DNA of 64,000 nt from Bordetella petrii (lineage in GTDB: Bacteria; Pseudomonadota; Gammaproteobacteria; Burkholderiales; Burkholderiaceae_B). The notes under the pieces are model-generated. The model did no database searches. It was given only the letters and a program-made list of their open reading frames with translations, and was not told the DNA's origin. The stretch lies in contig NZ_JAFMZZ010000004.1 in the NCBI RefSeq assembly GCF_017356245.1, forward strand, positions 472,286-536,285, read 5' to 3'. Both the position numbers and the translations under genes were made by a program. This document shows positions 19,337-28,315 of this stretch, in pieces (the stretch's first letter is position 1; each line of letters begins with the position of its first letter).

Positions 19337-20443
19337 TCACACGCGCCGGAAATGGTTGTCCCAGGACAGGCTGGGCGACGGCGGCAGGATGGGCTGCGCG
19401 GACAGCTCGGGGCCGGCCCGCACCAGCGCCCCCATGCCGCTGTTGACCAGGAAGCGCTCGGACGCCAGCGGCGCCACGCCGCAGCCGTCGGCCAGGCGCG
19501 TCAAGCCCAGGCAGCGCCCGCTGGCGGTGTCCCAGTACACCACCTGGCCGCCTACCGGGCTGCTGGTGGCGATGACGGCGCCGGACGGGTCTGCCGCCAC
19601 CGACCCCACGTAATTGCGGAATCCGCGCAGCACTTCGTCCGGGCCGGCGTACAGCTCGGGCTGGCGGCCGCGGCGGTGGCGCCCCACCAGCGGCGGCCGC
19701 TCGCCGGCCGGCCCGGTGTGCTGGCAGCCGAACCACACGGCGCCGTCGGCCGCCAGGGCCAGGTGGCGGATCGACAGGCGGTGGTATTGCGGCGGCAGCC
19801 GCACCTGTTCGAGCAGCCGGCCATCGGCCGCGTCCACATAGGCCAGCGAAGGCTGCATGGTGTCCAGGTTCAGTTCCAGCTTGCCGTAGTCGGGGTGGGT
19901 AAGAATGCCGCCGTTGGCCACGCACAGCGTCTTGCCGTCGGGCAGCAGCACCACTTCGTGCGGGCCGATGCCGCCGGTGGCGAATTCGCCGATGCGGCGG
20001 TAGCCGCCGCCGGCCGACGCGTCGTACACGCCCAGCACGCCCTGCCCGGCTTCATAGTGGTTCTCGGTGGCCAGCATGCGCCGGCCATCGGGCAGGAAGA
20101 CCCCATGGCCAAAGAAATGGCGCCCGGGCGCCGCCTGCAGGGCCATCGGCGGCTGCGCGCCGTCGATGCGGAAGGCCACGGCGAAAAACCCGGGCTGGCG
20201 GCCGAACACCACCGCGCGGCCGCGCGCCGGGTCCAGCGCGAAGCTGTGTCCGCGCGCCGGCATGGGCACCACCTGGCGGTCGCGGCCCTGCGCATCCAGC
20301 ACGACCGCCTCGTAGCGTTCGCCGGCGCGGCGCGCCGCCAGGTACAGGGGCGCCTGGCCGGCGGCGCGCAGCGTGGCCGGGGCCAGGCCGGCCGCGGCGG
20401 CCAGCGCCAGAAAGCGGCGGCGGTCAATCTCCATCGAGCGCAT
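19337..20443 (-). CDS. DUF1513-family Tat-exported protein of an iron-related operon
   Basis: A 368-residue protein with a twin-arginine signal (RRRFLALAAAAG, residues 8-19) and, after it, a repeat-rich beta fold with segments such as GHSFALDPARGRAVVFGRQ and GGIGPHEVVLLPDGKTL, suggesting a beta-propeller. DUF1513 proteins usually close operons of imelysin and di-haem DUF1111 proteins; the biochemical role is unknown. The start overlaps the end of the upstream imelysin gene by 20 bases, so the two are translationally coupled. An ATG at 20434 is an alternative start. Confidence 0.85.
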   Translation of the reverse strand: MRSMEIDRRRFLALAAAAGLAPATLRAAGQAPLYLAARRAGERYEAVVLDAQGRDRQVVPMPARGHSFALDPARGRAVVFGRQPGFFAVAFRIDGAQPPMALQAAPGRHFFGHGVFLPDGRRMLATENHYEAGQGVLGVYDASAGGGYRRIGEFATGGIGPHEVVLLPDGKTLCVANGGILTHPDYGKLELNLDTMQPSLAYVDAADGRLLEQVRLPPQYHRLSIRHLALAADGAVWFGCQHTGPAGERPPLVGRHRRGRQPELYAGPDEVLRGFRNYVGSVAADPSGAVIATSSPVGGQVVYWDTASGRCLGLTRLADGCGVAPLASERFLVNSGMGALVRAGPELSAQPILPPSPSLSWDNHFRRV

Positions 20444-21497
20444 TGAACCCTATGGTGACGCCCAGCGCGGGCGCGAAATGCTGGTCGACGATGTCTTTGG
20501 CGTTTTTCAGGATCAGCGCGGCCAGCGCCAGCTGCTGCCAGGTGCCGGCATCGGCCACGGCCTGCGGCAGCGGAGCGTCCACCGCCTCGATGGCGGCGGC
20601 GGCGCGGTCGAGCTCGCCGCGCACCGACGGGTCGATCCAGTCCTCGTCGGCAGCGTAGCGATAGCCCCCCGCATCGTAGAACGCGCGCATGCCGCGCACG
20701 CTGGCCGCCAGCATGGGCAGCGCCATGCCGCTGCGCCAGAACGCGGCGCGCTTGGGACGGGCCGCCTGGGGCGAGTCGCCCAGCACGGGCGCCAGCTTGA
20801 TGTCGCGGGCAAATTGCAGGCCGGTGGACAAGGCCTTGACGGCTTCGGCCGCCACTTCCTGCTGACTGCGGTACAGGTCGTTGCCGGCCGACGGGGCCGT
20901 GAATTGCCCGCCGAAGTCGCCGCGCGGGCTCCAGGCCTGCCGCAGTTCGTCCGACACGCCGGCGATATTGGCGGCCACCGCCACGGCATAGCGGCAGGCG
21001 TAATCCGGCGCCTTGCCGGCCGGCGCCTCGAGCAGGCCCGGCTCGTCGTACAGCACGTATTCCAGCGCCGGCAGGCCCTGCATGGCCACGCTGCGGCTGG
21101 CCAGCGCGCCGGGCTGCAGCGCGGCCGGATCGGCCTGCGCCAGCAGCGCGCGCACCTGGCGCTGCATGACGCCGCGCGTGTCCGGCCAGAACACCAGCCG
21201 TTCGTAGCGATTGCCCTGCACCAGCGGCCCGAAGCGCAGGAACTCCACGCCCGACCAGGCCAGCGCAGTCTGGCTGAACGCCTGGCGCACCGCCGGCGCG
21301 CCGGCCGGCCCGCCCCCTTTCCCGCACCAGGCGGCCAGGGTTTTTTCCAGGCCTTGCGCCTGCTGCGCCAGCCTGGCCACGGCGGGCCGCGCGTAGCCAT
21401 CGGCCAGCCGCTGGCCCAGGTCGGCCGGCGGCGCCGCCGGCGCGGCGAACGGCGCCAGCGCCGCGGCGGCCGCCAGCAGCCACTTGCTTGTCGGCAT
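20424..21497 (-). CDS. imelysin-family protein, second copy
   Basis: A 357-residue periplasmic protein with an N-terminal signal (residues 1-22) and the imelysin two-bundle helical fold. The GxHxxE motif of the first copy is replaced here by GLPALE (141-146), keeping the Glu but not the His, as I recall for this operon position in other proteobacteria. A role in periplasmic iron binding or uptake is inferred. The ATG at 21497 has AAGGAG 7 bases upstream; the ATG at 21503 is too close to that site. It lies 23 bases after the DUF1111 gene. Confidence 0.85.
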   Translation of the reverse strand: MPTSKWLLAAAAALAPFAAPAAPPADLGQRLADGYARPAVARLAQQAQGLEKTLAAWCGKGGGPAGAPAVRQAFSQTALAWSGVEFLRFGPLVQGNRYERLVFWPDTRGVMQRQVRALLAQADPAALQPGALASRSVAMQGLPALEYVLYDEPGLLEAPAGKAPDYACRYAVAVAANIAGVSDELRQAWSPRGDFGGQFTAPSAGNDLYRSQQEVAAEAVKALSTGLQFARDIKLAPVLGDSPQAARPKRAAFWRSGMALPMLAASVRGMRAFYDAGGYRYAADEDWIDPSVRGELDRAAAAIEAVDAPLPQAVADAGTWQQLALAALILKNAKDIVDQHFAPALGVTIGFNALDGD

Positions 21498-21520
21498 TGT
21501 CATACTCCTTGCAGGGCCGC

Positions 21521-23029
21521 TCATAGCGACTCCAGAAAACGGATCAGGTCGGCGCGCTGCTGCGGCGTCATGGCCACCACGCGGTCGCGCGCCGCCTGGG
21601 CTTCGCCGCCGTGCCACAGAATGGCCTCGAGCAGCGTGCGCGCCCGGCCGTCGTGCAGCCAGGTCGCATTGGGGTTGACGGTGCGCGTCAGGCCGATGCC
21701 CCACAGCGGCGGCGTGCGCCATTCGCTGCCGCTGGCCTGGCCTTCGGACACGCCGTCGGCCAGGCCCTCGCCCATGTCGTGCAGCAGCAGATCGGTGTAG
21801 GGCCAGATCAGCTGGAAACGGTGTTCCGGGCGCGCCGCATCGCGGCGGGTCACGTACTTGGGCACATGGCAGGCCACGCAATTGGCTTCGTAGAACAGTT
21901 TCTTGCCGGCCAGCACGCGCGCGTCGTCGACGTCGCGCCGCTGCGGCACCGCCAGATTGACCGCGTACGTGGAAACGAAATCCATCAGTTCGCCGGGCAC
22001 TTCGTGTTCGCCCAGGCGCGGCTGCGCGCCGTGCGGCATGTCGAAGCAGGCCGGCTGGGCCGCGGTGCATTCGCCATAATGGCTGGGAAACAAAGGGGTG
22101 GACAGGCCCATGTCATTGGAAAACGCCACTGCGCTTTGCTGTTCGACCGTGGGCTGGCTGGCCTTCCAGTTGAAGCGGCCCAGCGCGGGCTTGCCGGTGC
22201 GCGCGTCGCGCACCCAGTTGGGCCGGCCGCTGATGCCGTCGCCATGGTCGGCCGCCGCGTTGGCCAGGATGTCGGCCGGATGCACGGCCTCGAGCAGGCC
22301 CAGGCCGATCATCGGCGGCGCCAGGCGCGGCGAGATCTGCACGTCGGCGCGCAGCGGCCCGTAGCCCGGGTCTTCGATGCGGTAGGCCGGCTTCATCAAC
22401 GTGGCGGTCTCGCCCCCGTTGAGCTGCACCGGCACCGGCTCATATTCGATTTCCAGCCGCCCTTCGGCCGGCAGGCCGGCCACGGCGAAGTTCTGCAATT
22501 GCGAGCCATACACCGGCTCGGGCACGAACGGCAGCTCGCCCGACGCCAGCAAGCGGCGGTGCTCGTCGGTGCTGGGCGGCACGGCCAGGCGCAGCAACAG
22601 CGCCACGGCGTCGGTGCGCTCCAGCGGATCGAAGCCCGGCACGGTGCCGCGGCCGTCTTTGGTGTGACAGGCCTGGCATGAGCGCGCGTTGAACAGCGGC
22701 CCCAGGCCGTCCGACGCCTGGGTCGACGATGGCGCCGAGACCCAGTCTTTGCGGAACAGGCCGTTGCCCACCAGGAATTCCTGGCGGCCTTCGAAGGTCA
22801 GGTTGGCCGAGGGGTGCGAGAAGATGTCGGCGTTGACCAGCTTGCGCGTGGTGCCGGCCCCGGCCGGCAGCGTCTCGAACGGCTCGGCCCGCGAAAAATC
22901 GCGGGCCGGCGCGGTAACCCGGGACACGCGCTCGCGGTCCTGGGCGCTCAGGTCGTCGCGCTGGCCGGGCGCCGCGGCGGCGCCGGCCGTGGCCAGCGCC
23001 GCCAATACTGCCACTGCGATCTTGCTCAC
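21521..23029 (-). CDS. di-haem DUF1111 cytochrome-c-like oxidoreductase
   Basis: A 502-residue exported protein. The signal peptide covers about 1-20. Two c-type haem sites are visible: CQACH (118-122) and CVACH near residue 382. The DUF1111 family is distantly related to bacterial di-haem peroxidases (MauG type) and has been annotated as thiol oxidoreductase without proof. The start is GTG at 23029, sharing GTGA with the stop of the upstream imelysin gene. Placement between two imelysins suggests a redox step in periplasmic iron handling (inference). Confidence 0.88.
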   Translation of the reverse strand: MSKIAVAVLAALATAGAAAAPGQRDDLSAQDRERVSRVTAPARDFSRAEPFETLPAGAGTTRKLVNADIFSHPSANLTFEGRQEFLVGNGLFRKDWVSAPSSTQASDGLGPLFNARSCQACHTKDGRGTVPGFDPLERTDAVALLLRLAVPPSTDEHRRLLASGELPFVPEPVYGSQLQNFAVAGLPAEGRLEIEYEPVPVQLNGGETATLMKPAYRIEDPGYGPLRADVQISPRLAPPMIGLGLLEAVHPADILANAAADHGDGISGRPNWVRDARTGKPALGRFNWKASQPTVEQQSAVAFSNDMGLSTPLFPSHYGECTAAQPACFDMPHGAQPRLGEHEVPGELMDFVSTYAVNLAVPQRRDVDDARVLAGKKLFYEANCVACHVPKYVTRRDAARPEHRFQLIWPYTDLLLHDMGEGLADGVSEGQASGSEWRTPPLWGIGLTRTVNPNATWLHDGRARTLLEAILWHGGEAQAARDRVVAMTPQQRADLIRFLESL

Positions 23030-24324
23030 TGGAATACGGCTTCCGGCTTGTCCAGGCTGTCCGAACCTTCCAGCGCCACTTCTCCCAGCTCCAGCACGGC
23101 GATCACGCGCTCCAGGCTGCGGGTCTGGTCGACCAGGCGATCGATGGCGGCCTGCACCACCGCATTGCCCTCGGCGTTGCCGCTGGCGATCATCTGGTCG
23201 TAGGTTTCCACCTTGTCGGCGCGGTCGCGCATGGCCTGCATGGCGGCCACGGTGGCATCCAGCTTGCTGCGCATTTCGGCGTCCAGCTTCGGATCGCGCG
23301 CCTTCACCAGATCGGACACGCTGGCGCCCGAGACGGTCTTGCCGTCCACCCGGGCATAGCTGCCCAGGTACACGTTGCGGATGCCGATCTGGTTGTAGTA
23401 GTGCGAATTGTGAGTGTTGTCCGAGAAGCAATCGTGCTCTTCTTCGGGATCGTGCAGCATCAGGCCCAGCTTCATGCGCTCGCCGGCCAGTTCGCCGTAT
23501 GACAGGCTGCCCAGCCCGGTCAGCATGGCGATCAGGCCCGCCTTGGGGTCCTGCTCGACCGCCTTGCGGGCCTCGCCGTCCGCCTTCCAGTTGCCGACCA
23601 TTTCTTCCAGGTCGGCCACCAGCAGGTCGGACACGGCGCGCAGATACTGCACGCGGCGCTCGCAATGGCCGCCCGTGCACTGGGCGGGATCGAAATCGGT
23701 GTGCGGGCGGTTGCCGGCATGGCGCTCTTGGGGCGTGCCCTGGCGGTCGGCCGGCGCCGGGCCGGAACCGTTCAGGTCCTGGCCCCACAGCAGGAATTCG
23801 ATAGCGTGGTAGCCGGTGGCGACGTTGGCCTCGTTGCCGTCGGCCTCGTGCAGCGTCTCGGCCAGCAGTTCGGGCGTGATGACGGAGACGTCGATGGTCT
23901 TGCCGCCCACCGAGATCTTCGAATTGGCGATCACGTTCACGGCGTAGAACGCGTTCTGGTCGCTCTCGGTGCCGTACGACGCATCCACATAGTCGATCAG
24001 GCCCTCGTCCAGCGGCCAGGCATTCACGCTGCCTTCCCAGTCGTCGACGACCGGGTTGCCGAAGCGGAAGGCTTCGGTCTGCTGGTAAGGCACCCGCGCC
24101 GCCAGCCAGGCCGCGCGCGCGGCCTGCAGCGCCTGGGCGCTGGGCTTGTCGGCCAGGGCCTCGATCGCGGTGCGCAATGCCTTGGCCGAGGCCAGCGAAT
24201 CTTCATAGCCGGCCAGCGCGATATCGGAATAGGTCTGCACCACCGCCTTGGGGTCGGCGGCCGCCCGGGCCGCGCCTCCGGTCAGGGCGGCCGCCAGCAG
24301 CGCGCCGTAGAGCAACTTGCGCAT
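23026..24324 (-). CDS. imelysin-family iron-regulated protein, first copy (IrpA-like)
   Basis: A 432-residue secreted protein. The signal peptide ends around ARAAA (residues 20-23). The family motif GxHxxE is intact as GYHAIE (His173, Glu176), inside GYHAIEFLLWGQD, and a second conserved stretch is HDCFSDNTHNSHYYNQ. Imelysin/IrpA proteins are induced by iron limitation or linked to iron uptake in several bacteria. AAGGAGA is 8 bases before the ATG. It is the first gene of the four-gene operon; I could not find a convincing Fur box in the 124 bases upstream. Confidence 0.9.
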   Translation of the reverse strand: MRKLLYGALLAAALTGGAARAAADPKAVVQTYSDIALAGYEDSLASAKALRTAIEALADKPSAQALQAARAAWLAARVPYQQTEAFRFGNPVVDDWEGSVNAWPLDEGLIDYVDASYGTESDQNAFYAVNVIANSKISVGGKTIDVSVITPELLAETLHEADGNEANVATGYHAIEFLLWGQDLNGSGPAPADRQGTPQERHAGNRPHTDFDPAQCTGGHCERRVQYLRAVSDLLVADLEEMVGNWKADGEARKAVEQDPKAGLIAMLTGLGSLSYGELAGERMKLGLMLHDPEEEHDCFSDNTHNSHYYNQIGIRNVYLGSYARVDGKTVSGASVSDLVKARDPKLDAEMRSKLDATVAAMQAMRDRADKVETYDQMIASGNAEGNAVVQAAIDRLVDQTRSLERVIAVLELGEVALEGSDSLDKPEAVFQ

Positions 24325-24448
24325 CGGAATACTCTCCTTTGTTTGAGCAAAGCGCGCCCCGCGTGGCCGCGCTTTTCTTGAGTGAGGATCACCGATGCAA
24401 GTGTAAACAATTTTCGTTCAATATTCAGTGGAATGTCAGAAATTGCGC

Positions 24449-24994
24449 TCAGCTTTGCACGGCCGGCTGCAGCCAGCCCCGCAGCAAGCGGGTGATCACC
24501 GGGATGCACACGAACGACAGCACCGGTGTCATGCAGGCCGTGGTGACCAGTACACGCCAGAACAAGGGCAAGGCGCTCAGTTGCGTGTTGAACAGCGTGC
24601 TGAACAGCAGCAGCATGGGGAAATACGCCAGCCAGATGCTGACCGCCTGCTTCCAGCGCGGCGGCGCGCTGCGCGGCGGCCCGAACCAGGCGTCCATGCC
24701 GCTGGCCCGATGCACGCGGCTGGCGCGCACCAGGCCTGTCCCGCGCTCGAGCCACATGCGCCGCGGCAGCGAATTTTCCCAGTGCGCCAGGCTGGCCGCG
24801 TCGTTAAAGCGAAGCACGATCTGGTACTGGTCGCCTCCCTCGGGCGGCTGCAGCACCCCCGACCCCAGGAATCCCGGAAAGCCCGCGGCCAGGATCTCGC
24901 CCTGGCGCAGCCACGCCAGGAAGTCGCCGTAGCGGTCGGGGGAAATATGGCGCGTCACCAGCATGGTGACCGGGGCGGGAAGACTTGTGTTCAT
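24449..24994 (-). CDS. antibiotic-biosynthesis-monooxygenase-fold protein with membrane anchor
   Basis: A 181-residue protein. Residues about 5-95 form a ferredoxin-like ABM domain (PVTMLVTRHISPDRYGDF... YQIVLRFNDAASLAHWENS). The C-terminal part has two hydrophobic segments at about 125-175, so the domain is anchored in the membrane. This ABM plus two-helix architecture is common but functionally uncharacterised. AAGGAG lies 6 bases before the ATG at 24994. It lies 124 bases upstream of the imelysin gene on the same strand and is divergent from the flavin reductase; a role in the iron operon is possible but unproven. Confidence 0.78.
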   Translation of the reverse strand: MNTSLPAPVTMLVTRHISPDRYGDFLAWLRQGEILAAGFPGFLGSGVLQPPEGGDQYQIVLRFNDAASLAHWENSLPRRMWLERGTGLVRASRVHRASGMDAWFGPPRSAPPRWKQAVSIWLAYFPMLLLFSTLFNTQLSALPLFWRVLVTTACMTPVLSFVCIPVITRLLRGWLQPAVQS

Positions 24995-25245
24995 GCGGAA
25001 CTCCTTGCTGCGTGCGGCCTCGCTTGCAACGGTGCGAGGTCTTCTGCCATTCCCAAGCAAACCTTGTGCCAAGCAGCGGCCCCGGCGCGCCCCCGCACGG
25101 ACGCGGCCGGCCCGTACCGCCATGCACCGCCGCGCGCAATGCGGCGCCGCGGCGGCGCGCGGCAATGCACCGCGCCGGTGCGATATTGAGCCTGCCACAG
25201 CGCAGGTCTACACTGGTCGATCTCTCAACCCGAGGAGCATGTGCA

Positions 25246-25800
25246 ATGAGCACCTACAAGATTGCGGTTTTTGTCGGCAGCCTGCGGGCCGCATCTATCA
25301 ACCTGCGCCTGGCGCGTGCACTGGAAAAACTGCTGCCCGAGAACGTCAAGTTCGAATACGCCAGCCTGGGAGACGTCCCGCTGTTCAACCAGGACAACGA
25401 AATGTCCATGCCGCCCGCGGCCGCCAAACTGAAAGAGCTGATTGCCAATGCCGACGGCCTGCTGTTCGTCACCCCCGAGCACAACCGCTCGATTCCCGCG
25501 GCGCTGAAAAACGCCATCGACTGGGGCTCGCGCCCCTGGGGCAAGAATTCCTGGACCGGCAAGGTCGGCGGCATCGTGGGCACCTCGCCCAGCGCGGCCG
25601 GCACGGCCATGGCGCAGCAGCACCTGCGCAACATCCTGGCCGCCGAAGGCGTCAGCGTGCTGACCACGCCCGAAGTCTTCCTGCAGACCACCGAGGGCCT
25701 GATCGACGACCAATACACCATCACCAACGAAGGCACCCGCAAATTCCTGCAGGGCTGGCTGGACCGCTACGTGGCCTGGGTAGCCAAGCATTGCGCTTGA
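25246..25800 (+). CDS. NADPH-dependent FMN reductase (ChrR/YieF-like quinone or chromate reductase)
   Basis: A 184-residue flavodoxin-fold reductase. The FMN phosphate loop is GSLRAASIN near residues 10-18, and the family motif TPEHNRSIPAALKNAIDW is in the middle. Such enzymes reduce quinones, and often chromate or azo dyes, by two electrons to limit oxidative stress. GAGGAG lies 8 bases before the ATG at 25246; longer in-frame readings upstream are low-complexity. A strong terminator follows, so it is monocistronic. Confidence 0.9.
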   Translation: MSTYKIAVFVGSLRAASINLRLARALEKLLPENVKFEYASLGDVPLFNQDNEMSMPPAAAKLKELIANADGLLFVTPEHNRSIPAALKNAIDWGSRPWGKNSWTGKVGGIVGTSPSAAGTAMAQQHLRNILAAEGVSVLTTPEVFLQTTEGLIDDQYTITNEGTRKFLQGWLDRYVAWVAKHCA

Positions 25801-25821
25801 AGCAAGGCCCGCAACCCGCAA

Positions 25822-25844
25822 AAGGCCCCGAACGGGGCCTTTTT
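25822..25844 (+). terminator. intrinsic terminator of the FMN reductase gene
   Basis: AAGGCCCC (25822-25829) pairs with GGGGCCTT across a GAAC loop, followed by a T run to 25844. It begins 21 bases past the stop codon. Confidence 0.88.
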
Positions 25845-25968
25845 CATTCATCCGGATGTCTGGCCGACGCCGCCGGCGCAGCCATCACCTCGTCATACTC
25901 GCCACTTAACCTCTCGCCCTGTTTCGCTGAAACCCAGCTTAAACAACCGCCAACTGAGAGAGGTTCTA

Positions 25969-27807
25969 ATGTCCTACTTGACAGACAAGTTGCGTGCTCC
26001 GCGTCGTGAGGCCGAAGGGGAAGTCACGGTGCCGGGCCAGATGTTCGACGACATCGTCGCCGCAAACCCCGCCCGGCGCACGCTATTGAAGAACAGCGTG
26101 GGCCTGTCGCTGCTGTCTGTATTCGGCGCGACGCTGGCCGGCTGTGGCAGCGGCAGCGACGACGACGATGACGACGCCTCCGGCGGCAATGACGGCGGCG
26201 CCGATCCTTCCGGCGCCGCTTACTCGGTGAACTTCACGCCGCTGGCCGACAACCTGACGCCCGATACCGTGCTGGTTCCGGAAGGCTACGTGGCCGAGGT
26301 ACTGTATTCGGCCGGCGACAAGTGCATGATCGGCTCGCTGGGCTACACGGGCATCCCGCAGTCGTATCCCGCCACCGAAAACCAGTCCGGCGGCCAGCAC
26401 GACGGCATGCACTTCTACGCCCTGGAAGGCGTGGACCCCAAAAAGGGCGGCCTGCTGGTTCTGAACCATGAGAACGTCGACGGCCAGACCCTGGACCTGG
26501 CCACGGACGCGGTTCGCACCAACCTGTCGAACGTGGGCGTGTCGGTCATCGAGATCGCGCGCGCCGATGACGGCACCTGGTCGGTCAACCCCAATTCGTC
26601 GTACAACAAGCGCTACACCGGCAACACTGTCTATGACGTCAGCGGCCCGGCCGCGGCCACCATCGGCGCCACCGTGGTCGGCACGCTGAACAACTGCTCC
26701 AGCGGCAACACGCCGTGGGGCACCTACCTGACCTGCGAAGAAACCACGGACAACTACTGGGACACCACGCAGCCCGAGGAAGGCTATGGCTGGGTGGTCG
26801 AGATCGATCCGTACCAGCCGACCTCGACGGCCGTCAAGCGCACCGCGATGGGCCGCTTCGACCACGAAAACACCGCCTACATGGTGGACAAGGACAACCG
26901 CGTCGCCTTCTACATGGGCGATGACGGCACGCCCGGCTGCATCTACAAATTCATTCCCTCGCGCGCCTACGATCCGTCGAACCGCGCCAACAACGCCGGC
27001 CTGCTGGACGAAGGCACGCTGTACGCGGCGCGCTTCAACGATGACGGCTCGGGCAACTGGGTGGAATTGACGGTCGGCAAGAACGGCCTGACCGCCGGCG
27101 CCGTGGACCCGGGCAACTACACGCAGGTCGCCCCCGGCTCGCTGCCGACGCAGACGCTCATCGACTTCAATTCGCAGGCCGATGTGCTGATCAACACCAA
27201 GGCCGCGGCGCGCGTGGCCGGCGCCACCCTGATGGACCGCCCCGAGTGGGTCACGGTCGGCCAGGACAAGACCGTGTACTGCACGCTGACCAACAACGGC
27301 GGCCGCCAGCGCACCAGCGCCGCCAACCCGCGCACCAACAACGCGCACGGCCAGATCGTGCGCTGGAAGGAACGCGGCGATTCGCCGCTGGCCACGACCT
27401 TCGAGTGGGAATTGCTGCTGCTGGCCGGCTATGACGAGTCGCAGGGCCAGGCCGCCAACGTCACCGGCACCATCAATGGCGACACCTTCTCCAGCCCCGA
27501 CGGCATCCGCGTCGACCCGCGCGGCCGCCTGTGGGTGCAGACCGATTCGGGCTATACCGACGCCGCCGAATTCGGCCACAACGCCATGTACTACATCGAC
27601 CAGAAGACCGGTGAATCGAAGCGCTTCCTGGTGGGCCCGGTGGGCTGCGAAATCACGGGCATCGCCTACAACGAAGACCTGACCACGTTCTTCATCAACA
27701 TCCAGCACCCGAACGGCGCATGGAACACCGTGCGGGCCGGCGGCGGCGACGCCCGCTCGGCCACGGTGGTGGTGCGCCGCGAAGACGGCAAGCCGGTCGG
27801 CGCCTGA
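25969..27807 (+). CDS. PhoX/DUF839-family Tat-exported lipoprotein
   Basis: A 612-residue protein of the DUF839 family, which includes the Ca/Fe-dependent alkaline phosphatase PhoX. The twin arginines 36-37 (ARRTLLKNS) and a lipobox (TLAGC, Cys59) indicate folded export and lipid attachment, followed by six aspartates at 64-69. Conserved family stretches include NHENVDGQ, TPWGTYLTCEE, FDHENTAY and SSPDGIRVDPRG. Phosphatase activity is plausible but not certain, since DUF839 members differ in metal-site residues. It is monocistronic, preceded by GAGAGAGG 8 bases before the ATG. Confidence 0.85.
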   Translation: MSYLTDKLRAPRREAEGEVTVPGQMFDDIVAANPARRTLLKNSVGLSLLSVFGATLAGCGSGSDDDDDDASGGNDGGADPSGAAYSVNFTPLADNLTPDTVLVPEGYVAEVLYSAGDKCMIGSLGYTGIPQSYPATENQSGGQHDGMHFYALEGVDPKKGGLLVLNHENVDGQTLDLATDAVRTNLSNVGVSVIEIARADDGTWSVNPNSSYNKRYTGNTVYDVSGPAAATIGATVVGTLNNCSSGNTPWGTYLTCEETTDNYWDTTQPEEGYGWVVEIDPYQPTSTAVKRTAMGRFDHENTAYMVDKDNRVAFYMGDDGTPGCIYKFIPSRAYDPSNRANNAGLLDEGTLYAARFNDDGSGNWVELTVGKNGLTAGAVDPGNYTQVAPGSLPTQTLIDFNSQADVLINTKAAARVAGATLMDRPEWVTVGQDKTVYCTLTNNGGRQRTSAANPRTNNAHGQIVRWKERGDSPLATTFEWELLLLAGYDESQGQAANVTGTINGDTFSSPDGIRVDPRGRLWVQTDSGYTDAAEFGHNAMYYIDQKTGESKRFLVGPVGCEITGIAYNEDLTTFFINIQHPNGAWNTVRAGGGDARSATVVVRREDGKPVGA

Positions 27808-27824
27808 CCCAGGCGCCGCGCAAC

Positions 27825-27850
27825 GGGGCGGCGGCCCGCGCCGCCGCCCC
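27825..27850. terminator. G/C-rich hairpin between the PhoX-like and dodecin genes
   Basis: GGGGCGGCG (27825-27833) and CGCCGCCCC close a long hairpin between convergent genes. There is no clear T run, so termination is inferred from position. Confidence 0.5.
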
Positions 27851-27886
27851 GGCTTCTTTCCCACGGCCGCCCACGGCGGCCGCGGC

Positions 27887-28105
27887 TCAGTCGCCTTCTT
27901 CGAGCCGCATGCCGATCTTCAGCCCGACCTGCCAGTGCGCGACCTTGCCGTTCTTGATGTGGCCCCGCACCTCGGTGACTTCGAACCAGTCCAGATTGCG
28001 CAGGGTTTCCGAGGCGCGCGCAATGGCCTGCACGACAGCATCATCGGACGACTTGGTGGACGACCCCACCAGTTCGATCTGTTTGTAGACATGGCTGTTG
28101 GACAT
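27887..28105 (-). CDS. dodecin flavin-binding protein
   Basis: A 72-residue protein matching dodecin: one helix over a three-stranded sheet, with DWFEVTEVRGHI carrying the flavin-stacking tryptophan (Trp40) and HWQVGLKIGMRLE at the end. Dodecins assemble as hollow dodecamers that store riboflavin/FMN, and sometimes CoA, to buffer flavins. The ATG at 28105 gives the canonical length. The upstream open frame that runs across mutS is antisense and not coding. It is divergent from mutS. Confidence 0.93.
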   Translation of the reverse strand: MSNSHVYKQIELVGSSTKSSDDAVVQAIARASETLRNLDWFEVTEVRGHIKNGKVAHWQVGLKIGMRLEEGD

Positions 28106-28315
28106 TGTTCGTCTCCCGCAAGAAAGTAGCGGCAAGCCGGGGCGGCGGGCCGCCGGCCCGGCCTGCCCGGCCGGGTCGACCCATTGTGGCACGCCGCGGC
28201 GCGCCTGCCTATGCGCAAGCGGCGTGCCGGACGCGGGCCGGCATGCGCGAATCAGTCCGCGGATGGGTTCTAATAGGTGATGTTGGATCACCCAGGATTG
28301 ACGAACCCGTTCCCA

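Noticed and set aside
24325..24448. A Fur box upstream of the imelysin operon
   Set aside because: The region is AT-rich near 24405-24430 but I could not align a GATAATGATAATCATTATC-like 19-mer convincingly.
25888..25908. A possible Pho box upstream of the PhoX-like gene (CGTCATA followed by CGCCACT)
   Set aside because: The second half-site falls 9 rather than 11 bases away and matches poorly.
25921..25933. Short palindrome GTTTC-GCT-GAAAC before the PhoX-like gene
   Set aside because: Five-base arms are too short to call an operator without other copies.
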